The notes: generated from the letters alone by a model not told the origin. DNA of 35,757 nt from Acidobacteriota bacterium (GCA_016201285.1 JACQDE010000021.1:1-35757), one strand, 5' to 3'; positions 1-7,426 are shown, counted from the first letter of the stretch. Made by a program: numbers and translations.

Positions 1-138
1 CTCGTTGGATCGGGGAGTACAATCACGACCGGCCGCATCGCGGGGTGGCAAACCGCACCCCACGGGAGGCCTTCTTGGCTTTCACAGGTGTACTAAAAAA
101 CGAGGCCCTGACTGTCTAAATTAGAAGGGTGCACTACA
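1..138 (+). mobile_element. Right end of an IS3-family (IS150-like) insertion sequence
   Basis: The window opens inside an insertion sequence. Its transposase reading frame stops at 119, and the element appears to end at 138 with GGGTGCACTACA. Read inward on the opposite strand this gives TGTAGTGCACCC, which closely resembles the terminal repeat I recall for IS150 (TGTACTGCACCC). Ends of the TG...CA type are normal for IS3 elements. The left end lies outside the window, so the target duplication cannot be checked. The DNA from 139 onward belongs to a broken host gene, which supports 138 as the boundary. Confidence 0.75.
3..119 (+). CDS. IS3-family transposase OrfB, C-terminal fragment (partial at window edge)
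   Basis: The open frame enters from the left edge and encodes the last 38 residues before a TAA stop at 117-119. The segment EYNHDRPHRGVANRTPREAF matches the C-terminal signature of IS3-family integrase-type transposases, where a YN...RPH...TP pattern follows the last catalytic Glu of the DDE core. The catalytic residues lie outside the window. The stop falls 19 bases before the presumed IS end, the usual arrangement for OrfB. This protein would catalyse movement of its own element. Whether the full copy is intact cannot be judged from here. Confidence 0.85.
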   Translation, partial: RWIGEYNHDRPHRGVANRTPREAFLAFTGVLKNEALTV

Positions 139-925
139 CGCAATCTTCGTGACCCCTAACTATGACTTGGCAAGAATCACAAGAGCTTTCTTCCAGGCGG
201 ACTGCTCACCGGGGGCAGTCGCTCTTTGCATTTCTGACTATGCACTGGGGTATCTGTTGTGGCTCAAGAATCCAATGATGGCTCCTGACCTACCGAGGCG
301 CCGCCTAATTGCAGATGCCTATGCAGCCATGGAGCCTCCAGATGAACTCTGGAAAGCATACTTGGTAGAGATCGCGCGGCTAGAGACAAAAGGGGAGATC
401 TCGGCTGAAGACTACATGCTCCTCCGTCATGTTTTGTCTGCCAAAGCCGCCCTGATGGACCTGACGAAGGGCGATGCTTCTGCGTTTACTTAGGGCACGG
501 TCGCAGAAATCCTCGAAGTAGCGAAACGCAACCTACGAGCGGATCTGGAGGCGCAACTTGCTGTGGAACGTAAGCAACGCGCTGCGGCCGAATCATCCTT
601 AGTTGAGCAGGACGAGCACCATTCCGAGCAACTGGTGAGGCTTCGTCGAGTAGCGTCATTCATAGCTGCGGTCGTGGCGAATGGGGTGTTGGTTGTCGGC
701 ATGGCGGGCCTTGGGATCGCAACGCTTTACACATTCCCCTGGCAACTACCACCTCTGTCTGGTTCTTGGTTCCGATACACAAGGACCATTATATTGATGC
801 TGCTCTTCGCCTACCTTATGGCAAGCATGGTTTGGGGGACGACTTTGAGCGGGCTGGCTCGCCGTCTTCAGGAAAAGCTAGAGTCGACCATCGAGCACAA
901 TTTGCGGCAGTGGATGCAACTCTGA
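139..925 (+). pseudogene. Decayed membrane-protein gene: 5' end lost to the IS, internal TAG stop
   Basis: One reading frame runs from the IS boundary to TGA at 923-925, interrupted once by TAG at 491-493. The first part (114 codons from GTG 149) and the second part (from about 494) are in the same frame and read as one protein. The 3' part has a charged, coiled-coil-like stretch rich in Glu, Arg and Ala, then two hydrophobic segments (about 655-735 and 785-840), then an amphipathic tail. GTG 149 has no ribosome binding site. It is probably the Val of an internal IFVTPNYDL-like stretch rather than a start. I recall related large proteins reading DAFTEGTV where this one reads AFT-stop-GTV, which would fit a GAG to TAG change, but I cannot verify that. 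Function is unknown. Base composition is lower in GC than the window core. Confidence 0.6.
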
Positions 926-1369
926 TTTGTTCTGGCAAGTGGCCACGCCTTACAGATCTGCGTTGGGGCGCCACATGCTTTCGCCGGGTGGCCTATCCTT
1001 GTCAGCGTCTTGTGCTGAAAGAGTCGGCAATCGCTTGAGCATTGACCCCCTCCATCCCTGCAATAGCCCAAGGATAATTCTTTAAATTAGCACTTGACTT
1101 CTAGACACACCTGCGCTAGACTGACGCCGTTGCCCAGTGGCCATATCCTAATGCCGCCAGTAGCCATTCGCGAATCGCGCCAGTCCCGCTACCCCCGGCT
1201 AATCGGCCCGCTAGCCTCGATTGCAGCTAGTCGGTCATATCGCACCACGACTACCGCCGACTACCGAACGACTACTCAAATTCGCTATCTCCTCCCCTTT
1301 CTATCACTTCGCTTCGACCGGGGGGTGCGGGGTTACAGTAGTCGTCAAGAGCAGGGATCGACGCTGCAA
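926..1369. other. 444-base non-coding stretch with no recognisable gene
   Basis: No coding frame here resembles a known protein. The stretch lies between the decayed gene on the left and the tail of a leftward YVTN gene on the right. It contains a promoter-like pair at 1094-1122 and a short imperfect direct repeat around 1247-1275 (CGACTACCG-like units). The long rightward frame that starts here is only the shadow of the YVTN gene. It may be remnant DNA of the disrupted locus. Confidence 0.5.
1094..1122 (+). promoter_or_regulatory. Sigma70-like promoter pointing right, no gene behind it
   Basis: TTGACT at 1094-1099 and TAGACT at 1117-1122 are separated by exactly 17 bases, a near-consensus housekeeping promoter. 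Transcription would run rightward, antisense into the YVTN gene, and there is no rightward gene in the next kilobases. It may be a relic, an antisense or small RNA promoter, or chance. The same TAGACT hexamer occurs in the candidate promoters of aroF and nuoI. Confidence 0.45.
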
Positions 1370-2491
1370 TCAGAACACTTTCACAGCAATGTCTCGGGGG
1401 TGGTGGCCGACGGGGATCATGGTCAGCAGGCTCTGCGTGCGCACGCGGATCACCGCCAGGTCGTCCGAGTCTTCGTTGACCACCAGCAGCATGTCCTCGC
1501 CCGGACTGAAGAGCGCTACGCCGGGGCGGCGGCCGACGGCAATCGGCGGAAGCACATGCCGGAAGGTGATCTCGATGGGCAGGACGCGCCCGGCGGCAGC
1601 GTCGGTGACGTAGAGGAATCTTGCGTCCGCGGTCAGGATGCCGCGCGACGGCGCGTCACCCACCAAGATGTGCTCGGCGACTTCGTTGGCCCAGGTGTTC
1701 AGAATGACCAGGCCATGCGTCGCGGGCGAAGGCACGTACAGCTCGCCGCCGTCGGGCTTCAGCACGAGGTCGGCGGGCGCGCTGGCCAGCGGCAGATTGG
1801 TCAGCAAGGCCGGCTGCTTCAGGTCGAGCACGGAGACGTTTCCGCTGCCCGCGGCCGACACAAAAGCTTTGGCGCTGTCCGGCAAGACCTCGACGCCTTC
1901 GGGGTGCGCGGCCACGCGCACGGTGGCGACCGTCGCCAGCGTCGCAGCGTCCAGCACGCTGACCGTAGAATCCTCGCGGTTCGGCACAAGCACCCTCTTG
2001 CCGTCCGGCGTCACGCGCGCCAGCCAGGGGCGCCGCCCCGTGCGCGCGCTGGCGACGACTTTCTGCGAAGCGCAGTCAATGGCAGACACGGTTCCGCTGC
2101 CCGACGCGGCCACATAAGCGCGTTTGCCGTCGGGACTGAAATCCACCGCGAACGGCGCTGCACCGACGGTGATGCGCGCCTTCACCTGGCCGCTGCGCGC
2201 GTCGATGACCCAGGCGTAGCCGCCTTCGGTGCTCACACCCCAAACTTCGTCGCGCGTGGGATGCGCGCGCACGCCGCTGGGCGCAGGGCCGACCGCGATG
2301 GTGGCTACTGAGGAGAGTTTGACGAGGTCCACGACAGTCACCGTGCCGTCGGCCGCGTTGGTCACATAGGCGTACATGCGCAGCCCCGGGCGCAGCACGG
2401 ACGGGCTGTGCTCCTTGGCAATCTGCTGCGCTGCGCCGACAAAGAGCAGCACGAGCAGGAAGACGAGACGCGAATTGAGGCGTCGGGACAT
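1370..2491 (-). CDS. Secreted YVTN-type beta-propeller protein
   Basis: The 373-residue product has an N-terminal signal peptide (Arg-rich start, hydrophobic LVFLLVLLFVGA stretch around residues 9-20). A run of propeller blades follows, each with YVTN/YVAA-type strands and the recurrent G-x-x-P-x-x-V/D-x-x-P-D-G pattern: AYVTNAADGTVTVVD at about 41, FSPDGKRAYVAASGSGTVS at about 119, VTPDGKRVLVPN at about 160. This places it in the YVTN/YncE-lactonase-like fold of exported proteins. The family is structurally uniform but functionally mixed, including surface binding and quinohemoprotein-like or lactonase-like folds. No catalytic residues can be assigned. The ATG start at 2491 directly precedes the signal peptide. 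It lies 132 bases downstream of aroF on the same strand, so it could be co-transcribed, though the functions are not obviously linked. Confidence 0.8.
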   Translation of the reverse strand: MSRRLNSRLVFLLVLLFVGAAQQIAKEHSPSVLRPGLRMYAYVTNAADGTVTVVDLVKLSSVATIAVGPAPSGVRAHPTRDEVWGVSTEGGYAWVIDARSGQVKARITVGAAPFAVDFSPDGKRAYVAASGSGTVSAIDCASQKVVASARTGRRPWLARVTPDGKRVLVPNREDSTVSVLDAATLATVATVRVAAHPEGVEVLPDSAKAFVSAAGSGNVSVLDLKQPALLTNLPLASAPADLVLKPDGGELYVPSPATHGLVILNTWANEVAEHILVGDAPSRGILTADARFLYVTDAAAGRVLPIEITFRHVLPPIAVGRRPGVALFSPGEDMLLVVNEDSDDLAVIRVRTQSLLTMIPVGHHPRDIAVKVF

Positions 2492-2623
2492 TTGTTATGG
2501 AGCGCGGAAGCGTGCAGCCGCCTTTGCGCGGGGGTAAAAGATGCCGGGCTTCCCGACGGAAAGCGCCGGGACGCACAAGGCGCAAAAGCCCGCCGCACCA
2601 GGGAGGCGCGATGGCGGTCCGCT

Positions 2624-3652
2624 TCAGTTCAAGACGCGGTGCAGCACCGCGGCAATCTGCCGGACTTCGGCCACCAACTGGTCGAACTCGTCGGGGAGGA
2701 TGGACTGCATGCCATCGGAGAGCGCCCGGTCCGGCTGATGGTGCACCTCGACCAGCAGTCCGTCGGCGCCCGCGGCGATGCCTGCCCGCGAAAGCGGCAG
2801 TACCTTGTGCCGCCGCCCGGTGCCGTGACTCGGGTCCACGACGATGGGCAGGTGGCTGCGCTTCTTCACCGCCGGGATCACGCTCAGGTCGAGCGTATTC
2901 CGCGTGAAGTCGGAGAAGGTGCGCACGCCGCGCTCGCACAGGATCACGTTGTAGTTGCCCTCGGCCATAATGTATTCGGCGGCCATCAGAAACTCGTCGA
3001 GCGTGGCGGACATGCCGCGCTTCAGCAGCACTGGTTTCTTCGCTCGCCCGGCGCGCTTCAACAGGGAAAAATTCTGCATGTTGCGCGCGCCGATCTGAAT
3101 CACGTCGGCGTACTGCTCCACCAGGTCGAGGCTTTCGTTGTCCACCGCTTCGGTGATGATGCCCAGCCCGAAGCGCTCGCGCACTTTCGCCAGCACTTGC
3201 AATCCCGGCTCGCCCAGGCCCTGAAAGCTGTACGGCGATGTCCGCGGCTTGTACGCCCCGCCGCGGAACAGCTTTACGCCGGCGGCGGCGATACGCTCGG
3301 CGATGGCCAGCGACTGGTCCAAGCTTTCCACCGCGCAGGGCCCCGCGACCATGCCCACGCTCTGGCCGCCGAAGGCCACTTCGCCCAGCGGCGTGGGAAT
3401 GCGGACGATCGTGTCTTCTTCCTTTACGTCGCGGCTGACCAGCTTGTAGGGCTTGCTGACCGGGATGCACTCGACCACGCCGGGCATGGACTCCAGCACG
3501 CCCAGGTCAATCGCGCCCTTGTTTCCGGTGACGCCGATGGCCGTGCGCGTGGACCCCGGGATCGGATGGGGCTTCAGCCCCAGCGATTCGATCCGGTCAC
3601 AGACTGCGCGCACCTGCTCGTCGCTGGCGTGCGCTTGCATGACAACGAGCAT
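2624..3652 (-). CDS. aroF: 3-deoxy-7-phosphoheptulonate (DAHP) synthase, type I-beta with N-terminal regulatory domain
   Basis: The enzyme condenses phosphoenolpyruvate with erythrose 4-phosphate to DAHP, the first step of the shikimate pathway in the cytoplasm. The 342-residue protein has a ferredoxin-like/ACT-type N-terminal domain (about 1-75, starting MLVVMQ) as in Thermotoga-type enzymes. A TIM-barrel core follows with GPCAVES (104-110), [11 protein letters not shown] (135-145), IGARNMQN (187-194), LLKRG (209-213), the CERG...TF segment (239-246), VDPSHGTG (272-279) and the metal-binding VEVH near 301-304. These contain the expected PEP- and metal-binding residues. Length is typical for the class. 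The ATG at 3652 is preceded by GGGGGA about seven bases upstream. A TTGAAC-18-TAGACT promoter lies 46 bases upstream. The N-terminal domain suggests feedback control by an aromatic amino acid. Confidence 0.95.
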   Translation of the reverse strand: MLVVMQAHASDEQVRAVCDRIESLGLKPHPIPGSTRTAIGVTGNKGAIDLGVLESMPGVVECIPVSKPYKLVSRDVKEEDTIVRIPTPLGEVAFGGQSVGMVAGPCAVESLDQSLAIAERIAAAGVKLFRGGAYKPRTSPYSFQGLGEPGLQVLAKVRERFGLGIITEAVDNESLDLVEQYADVIQIGARNMQNFSLLKRAGRAKKPVLLKRGMSATLDEFLMAAEYIMAEGNYNVILCERGVRTFSDFTRNTLDLSVIPAVKKRSHLPIVVDPSHGTGRRHKVLPLSRAGIAAGADGLLVEVHHQPDRALSDGMQSILPDEFDQLVAEVRQIAAVLHRVLN

Positions 3653-3697
3653 GGACGGTTCCCCCGATGACCGAAAACAACGAAGACTAAACTTGGG

Positions 3698-3727
3698 AGT
3701 CTACTCCAAAGCGCGCGATGAGTTCAA
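3698..3727 (-). promoter_or_regulatory. Candidate aroF promoter
   Basis: On the minus strand, TTGAAC (3727-3722) and TAGACT (3703-3698) are separated by 18 bases. Transcription would start near 3691, about 39 bases before the aroF ATG. Farther upstream (about 3762-3778) lies a short GCCGGC...GCCGGC inverted repeat. Confidence 0.5.
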
Positions 3728-3821
3728 ATTGACACGCGGCGCTTTGAATGACGAAGCCGGCGCTTTGCCGGCGAACGAAACTTCTCCCAACCCCGAGGCG
3801 TCGGGACTCGGGACTGCGGGC

Positions 3822-4151
3822 TTAGCTGTCCTGATGGGGCTTGTGCGAATAGGGGTTTCGCTGCGACTTTTTCCAGTGAGCGCTGCTGTAGACGTCCAGC
3901 TCTGCATCGCTGACGTTGAACTGTGATTTCGGGGGATGATTGGAGGATTCGGCGAGCTCGTGACGCAGTTTCAAGGAGCAGATATCCGGCGCGTCCTGAA
4001 AACGAGCCCGGTGGGAGTCAAAGGCCTCGTTGGCGATGGCCAGGGTGAATTCGCGGGGTTCGGTCGCGGTTTCCCGGACGAGAAACTTGTACATGCGGAC
4101 CGAAGCTTGGACTTCAAAGCCCAGGTACTGCACGATGATGGTGTCGCTCAA
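3822..4151 (-). CDS. Conserved small protein of unknown function downstream of the cold-shock gene
   Basis: I do not recognise a named family. The product is 109 residues when started at TTG 4151, which follows a clear GGAGGT with a five-base gap. A longer frame reaches 4205 but has no such signal. The first half (SDTIIVQYLGFEVQASVRMY, then KFLVRE...EFTLAIANEAF) looks like a small alpha/beta domain. The middle (RARFQDAPDICSLKLRHELA) resembles text I have seen in acidobacterial hypothetical proteins, but no domain name can be given. The C-terminus (SDAELDVYSSAHWKKSQRN) is polar. There is no signal peptide or membrane segment. It sits 72 bases downstream of the cold-shock gene on the same strand, separated by a hairpin, so it may be a distal, partly read-through gene of that unit. 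Confidence 0.7.
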   Translation of the reverse strand: MSDTIIVQYLGFEVQASVRMYKFLVRETATEPREFTLAIANEAFDSHRARFQDAPDICSLKLRHELAESSNHPPKSQFNVSDAELDVYSSAHWKKSQRNPYSHKPHQDS

Positions 4152-4190
4152 CTTGCACCTCCGTCTTGCGAGAAGATGGCAGGAAGAGAA

Positions 4191-4216
4191 GGGCGCCCCG
4201 ATCAATCGGGACGCCC
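4191..4216 (-). terminator. Hairpin between the cold-shock gene and the small downstream gene
   Basis: A 12-pair stem (GGGCGTCCCGAT with ATCGGGGCGCCC on the minus strand, two-base loop) follows the csp stop by eight bases. The single irregular pair is a U-G wobble on the minus-strand RNA but a C-A mismatch on the other strand, so the hairpin belongs to the leftward transcript. The following tract TTCTCTTCC is only moderately U-rich. Termination may be partial, or it may act as an mRNA 3' stabiliser. Confidence 0.55.
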
Positions 4217-4223
4217 GTGCTGT

Positions 4224-4427
4224 TTAGAGGCTGGCTACGTTCGAAGCCTGCAGGCCCTTGGGGCCGGTGGTCACTTCGAATTCAACAGCCTGGCCGTCGT
4301 TCAGCGATTTGTACCCGTCTCCCTGGATGGCGGAGAAGTGCACGAAAACGTCCTCGCCGGACTGGCGCTGGATGAATCCGAAACCCTTGCTGGCGTTGAA
4401 CCACTTGACTGTTCCTTGTTCCTTCAA
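4224..4427 (-). CDS. Cold-shock protein (CspA family)
   Basis: The 67-residue product is a single cold-shock domain, an OB-fold that binds single-stranded RNA/DNA and melts RNA structure. RNP1 is seen as KGFGFI (14-19) and RNP2 as VFVHF (27-31), preceded by GTVKWFN (5-11), the hallmark N-terminus. Length is typical. The start is TTG at 4427, preceded by AAGGA with a seven-base gap. No in-frame ATG gives a complete domain. It is cytoplasmic. A promoter lies 150-180 bases upstream and an intrinsic-terminator-like hairpin lies between promoter and start, which may matter for control. The next gene on the strand is the small unknown protein at 3822-4151. Confidence 0.95.
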   Translation of the reverse strand: MKEQGTVKWFNASKGFGFIQRQSGEDVFVHFSAIQGDGYKSLNDGQAVEFEVTTGPKGLQASNVASL

Positions 4428-4496
4428 TGTGTATCCTTCTTTCAGTTTGAGCTATTCGGTGCCACTCGTCCCGGCTTGATGGGAGCCTCCAGCCGC

Positions 4497-4533
4497 AAAA
4501 ACAAAAAGCGCTGCAAGTGTGAACTTGCAGCGC
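4497..4533 (-). terminator. Intrinsic terminator-like hairpin in the leader of the cold-shock gene
   Basis: On the minus strand a perfect 10-pair stem (GCGCTGCAAG with CTTGCAGCGC, loop TTCACA) is followed at once by TTTTTGTTTTTG. This is a textbook rho-independent terminator for leftward transcription. It lies 171 bases past the stop of the membrane protein gene at 4704, and also downstream of a good promoter at 4580-4609. It could end the upstream transcript, attenuate the cold-shock mRNA, or do both. Confidence 0.8.
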
Positions 4534-4579
4534 CTCCAAACGAATCCAAAGGTTTTACAAGAGCAACAAACGCAAAGGC

Positions 4580-4609
4580 ATTCTAGCACAACGGCAGGAA
4601 AAGCGTTAA
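4580..4609 (-). promoter_or_regulatory. Candidate cold-shock gene promoter, upstream of the terminator-like hairpin
   Basis: On the minus strand, TTAACG (4609-4604) and TAGAAT (4585-4580) are 18 bases apart. A start near 4573 gives a leader of about 145 bases before the TTG at 4427. Long structured leaders are known for CspA-type genes. No better promoter is visible between the hairpin and the gene, where only about 70 bases remain. Confidence 0.5.
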
Positions 4610-4703
4610 TGAAATCTTCAATTCATTTCAAAATAAATCCTCCGTGTAACCTGCTGAAACAGCGCGGGAAGGGCGTGGGAAATCCGCGTGGGGACCCCGG
4701 TCT

Positions 4704-6638
4704 TCACACCAGGCGTGCAAAACGGCGGTTGGCATGGGGGAAGTCCACGCCGAGCGAAAACCAGCACATCGCGCCGAAGGCGAATGCGGGGAAGAGCGAC
4801 ATCATGCTGAACTGCGGCGCGGGAGCCGGCGCTCCCTGGCCCAGCGCCGTCAACAGCGCTCCGGCGACGATGCTGCCGATGGCCATCCACTGATACATGC
4901 GCAGCCGGGCAACGACCCGCGTCTGCGGCTCGCCGCGATAGGCTTCCTCCACAAACCGGCCCAGGCCGTTCAATATCAAGTACAGCCCCGCGATCAAATG
5001 CAACTGCGCGTGGAGTGCCCACAGCCGGGCCAGCACTACACCAGTCACGATATTCCAGAGGATGGAGTAGAGCGGTGTGGCGTGAATGGGCACGCCTTCC
5101 CACGGCGTGAGCCGGGTCACGCGCGATTGCGGATGAACGTAGCGGATGCCGACAGTCTCCGGCGCGGGCCGCCCGTGGCAGCAGCCCTGGACCAGGCAGC
5201 GCAGCCTGCCGATGGCTTGCACCCACGGCCCGCTCACGCCGAAAGCAGCCAGCAGCAGCCAGATGCTGCTGCCGAAGAGCGGTGCGGCCAGCACGCCCAG
5301 GCAAGTGCCCAGCAGACCGCCGTAGTAGCCGAACGGACGCAGCAGCACCGGCGAGCCTTCAATGAACTGCGCCCAGAGCCCTGCTCCCACCAGTCCAGCA
5401 ATCACGGCCACAAAAATCGCGGGGACACTGCCGGGTCCCACCAGCAGCGCGGTAATCAACACGCCGACAAACCCGGCGAGCCCCGCGTAGGCCCCGTGAC
5501 TGATCACGCGCAGCGGGCCGAGCCTCCACTCTTTCCACGAATTACAAATCTGCTCCGACGATTCACGGATGCGGCTCCACACCCCCGCCGCGTGCCCCAC
5601 CAGCGCGACGACCAGAAAGCCACCCAGCACGTCCACGACGGCGTGCATGCCGGTGGTGACGCAACTCGCCGCCACCGCCAATGCCCAGCCGCGCCACACC
5701 CAGCGCAACGCGAGCATGCGTGCACGAAAAACTTCGGCGGCCAGCAGCGCCCAGATGACGTGAAACGATGGAAACGCAGCACCGGGAAAATCCAGCGTGC
5801 GTTCCCAGGCCAGCAATTCTCCGAGCGCGCTGTGCGGCGTGAAGGGGCGGGGAACTGCCACCAACGGAATCACGAGATAGAGCGGAAACACAACCGCCAT
5901 GGCCAGCAGCCCGCGCACCGCGAACCGTCGCAGGTCGCTCGCTCTCTTCGCCACCAGGGGCGCCAGCGCCGTCACCACGTAGCAGCTCGCATAGGCCGCT
6001 TCGGTCCATTGCCAGACCGGGAGGCGATGCTCGAACGGCAGATAGGCCGACGCCGCATCATGCGGCACGCCTGCCACCACGACCGCCTCGTAGAGAAACA
6101 CCCACGGGACCAGCAAGCAGAGATAGCAGTGGATTTGTTCGACGGCACTTGGCGGCCGGCCTTCGCCGGCAGGGAGGATGGCGTGCGGATTCACCAGCGC
6201 GTCGCCGAAGCGCTGCCGCAGGTCGTGGCGCTCATACCCCAACACCAGCGCCGCACAGCCCAGCGCCACCAGTGGAGACACCAGCCACAGGCCGCTCGCC
6301 GATCCCGCCGCGATGGACACGCCCACGGAGAGCACGCAAAAGCCCGTGTAAATCGGGTGCGGCAGCAGCCGGAAAACTCCCTGCGTGACGTATTGCGGTG
6401 GCGGCGCAAGATTCATCGGCAGCCCACGCCCATAAATCCACAGCGCTGCCATGCCCATTGCCAGCAAGGCCGCGCCCGCCGCGCTCAGCGCAAGGCCGAG
6501 CGGCACCGACGGTCGCAGCGGCACGCGCACCAGTGGTTCGCTCGCCTTCGCCCACAGAACGAGCAGAAACGGCAGCACAACAGCGAAAAAACTTCCGTAC
6601 AGAACCCTACTACGCTGCGTTTGAGGATTCATGGCCAT
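4704..6638 (-). CDS. Three-module membrane protein: ICMT-like, PAP2-like and Lgt-like domains
   Basis: The 644-residue polytopic protein reads as three fused lipid-enzyme modules. Residues 1-155 resemble isoprenylcysteine or phospholipid methyltransferases, with GVFRLLPHPIYTG (87-99) matching their R-H-P-x-Y-x-G motif. Residues 165-355 resemble a PAP2 phosphatase/inositol-phosphotransferase, with FPSFH (289-293) and TGMHAVVDVLGG (329-340) matching the C2 and C3 motifs. Residues 375-630 align by eye with prolipoprotein diacylglyceryl transferase: GYYGGLLG (437-444), GRLRCLVQGCCHG (477-489), VPIHATPLY (516-524) and RFVEEAYRG (561-569). The His of the HGG motif important in E. coli Lgt is Tyr here (439), so activity may differ. 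The start ATG overlaps the previous gene by ten bases (ATGGCCATGA), implying coupling. The substrate is not known. Confidence 0.75.
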   Translation of the reverse strand: MAMNPQTQRSRVLYGSFFAVVLPFLLVLWAKASEPLVRVPLRPSVPLGLALSAAGAALLAMGMAALWIYGRGLPMNLAPPPQYVTQGVFRLLPHPIYTGFCVLSVGVSIAAGSASGLWLVSPLVALGCAALVLGYERHDLRQRFGDALVNPHAILPAGEGRPPSAVEQIHCYLCLLVPWVFLYEAVVVAGVPHDAASAYLPFEHRLPVWQWTEAAYASCYVVTALAPLVAKRASDLRRFAVRGLLAMAVVFPLYLVIPLVAVPRPFTPHSALGELLAWERTLDFPGAAFPSFHVIWALLAAEVFRARMLALRWVWRGWALAVAASCVTTGMHAVVDVLGGFLVVALVGHAAGVWSRIRESSEQICNSWKEWRLGPLRVISHGAYAGLAGFVGVLITALLVGPGSVPAIFVAVIAGLVGAGLWAQFIEGSPVLLRPFGYYGGLLGTCLGVLAAPLFGSSIWLLLAAFGVSGPWVQAIGRLRCLVQGCCHGRPAPETVGIRYVHPQSRVTRLTPWEGVPIHATPLYSILWNIVTGVVLARLWALHAQLHLIAGLYLILNGLGRFVEEAYRGEPQTRVVARLRMYQWMAIGSIVAGALLTALGQGAPAPAPQFSMMSLFPAFAFGAMCWFSLGVDFPHANRRFARLV

Positions 6639-7426
6639 TGCACTACCTCATGAATCGCCCAGCCGGACGCCTCGGCCCTGCCACGGCGCCGCAGCACTCC
6701 GCGGCTTCTCCACTTGCATTCCCGGATCCCCAGGACCTGCCTGGGAATCAGCTTTTGCACTTTCCGAAGAATCGGCAGCGCAGTCTTCCCCAGGATTCCT
6801 TCCCTCAAGACGCAACTGCTTTCAAGATCCATGACCAAATGTTCCCCCTGGAGCACCACCTGCTGCCTGGTGATGCTCTCCGCTTGGGTCTCGGTGCCGT
6901 TGTGAAAGACCATTCGCTTCGAATGCGGCCCGCGCCAGTCGATCCACACCAGCGAATCCGTCTCGCTCAGAAATCGGCCCCAGTGCAGTTCCTTCAAGGG
7001 CAGCCGCCACGGCGGGATTGTCATCCGCAAGTGTTCCGCGTAACCCAGCCCGCAAACTTCAACGCTTCTGCCAACGCGCACGTTCGCCCTCGCCCGCGGC
7101 TGGAGGCAGGTCCACTCGATGTTTCCGGCATCTGATTCCAGTATCGTGGCCTGAACCGGCCGCTCGAGTGCGTTCCACGTCCCCTCAACTTGCAGCGACG
7201 TTGATTTCCAGCTCAGCGAATTTCCGGTGACGACCGGCGGCCGGCCTCGTCGCAGCGAGGACTGTACGCGCGTGCCTCCGCCGTCTCGATGCACCAGCAT
7301 GCTCTGATAGTGAATGGCGAGTGACTTCCAGCGGAGTTCGCCCAGGTAGCCAATGAACGTGTGTCCGTCATCAGCCACGCAGTCGAAGTACCACTTGGAG
7401 AGAACAAACGGTGGATTACGGCTCAC
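6629..7426 (-). CDS. AttH/CrtC-like lipocalin-type protein (putative)
   Basis: The product is 265 residues from GTG 7426, which has GGAAG seven bases upstream. A TTG at 7459 would add eleven residues without such a signal. The opening KWYFDCVADDG and the middle GLGYAEHLRMTIPPWRLPLKEL resemble the double-lipocalin AttH/carotenoid 1,2-hydratase (CrtC-like) family, as does WGRF...LVWIDWRG...VFHNG. Those proteins bind or hydrate isoprenoid-type substrates. Catalytic residues cannot be assigned and the family call is by eye. There is no clear signal peptide. Its stop overlaps the start of the triple-module membrane protein, so the two are almost surely translated together and may act on the same lipid. 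The tail from about residue 225 is Arg-rich. Confidence 0.55.
   Translation of the reverse strand: MSRNPPFVLSKWYFDCVADDGHTFIGYLGELRWKSLAIHYQSMLVHRDGGGTRVQSSLRRGRPPVVTGNSLSWKSTSLQVEGTWNALERPVQATILESDAGNIEWTCLQPRARANVRVGRSVEVCGLGYAEHLRMTIPPWRLPLKELHWGRFLSETDSLVWIDWRGPHSKRMVFHNGTETQAESITRQQVVLQGEHLVMDLESSCVLREGILGKTALPILRKVQKLIPRQVLGIRECKWRSRGVLRRRGRAEASGWAIHEVVQWP

Noticed and set aside
149..493. Independent 114-residue gene starting at GTG 149
   Set aside because: It lacks a ribosome binding site and continues in phase past a TAG into 494-925, so it is treated as part of one pseudogene.
2076..3470. Leftward frame of 464 codons
   Set aside because: Out-of-phase shadow across aroF and the YVTN gene; Arg-rich and without motifs.
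2408..3670. Long rightward frame of 420 codons over aroF
   Set aside because: It is the antisense shadow of aroF in high-GC DNA, with no recognisable domain and His/Arg/Ala bias.
4734..6653. Rightward frame of 639 codons
   Set aside because: Shadow of the triple-module membrane gene; low-complexity His/Gln/Arg text, no domain.
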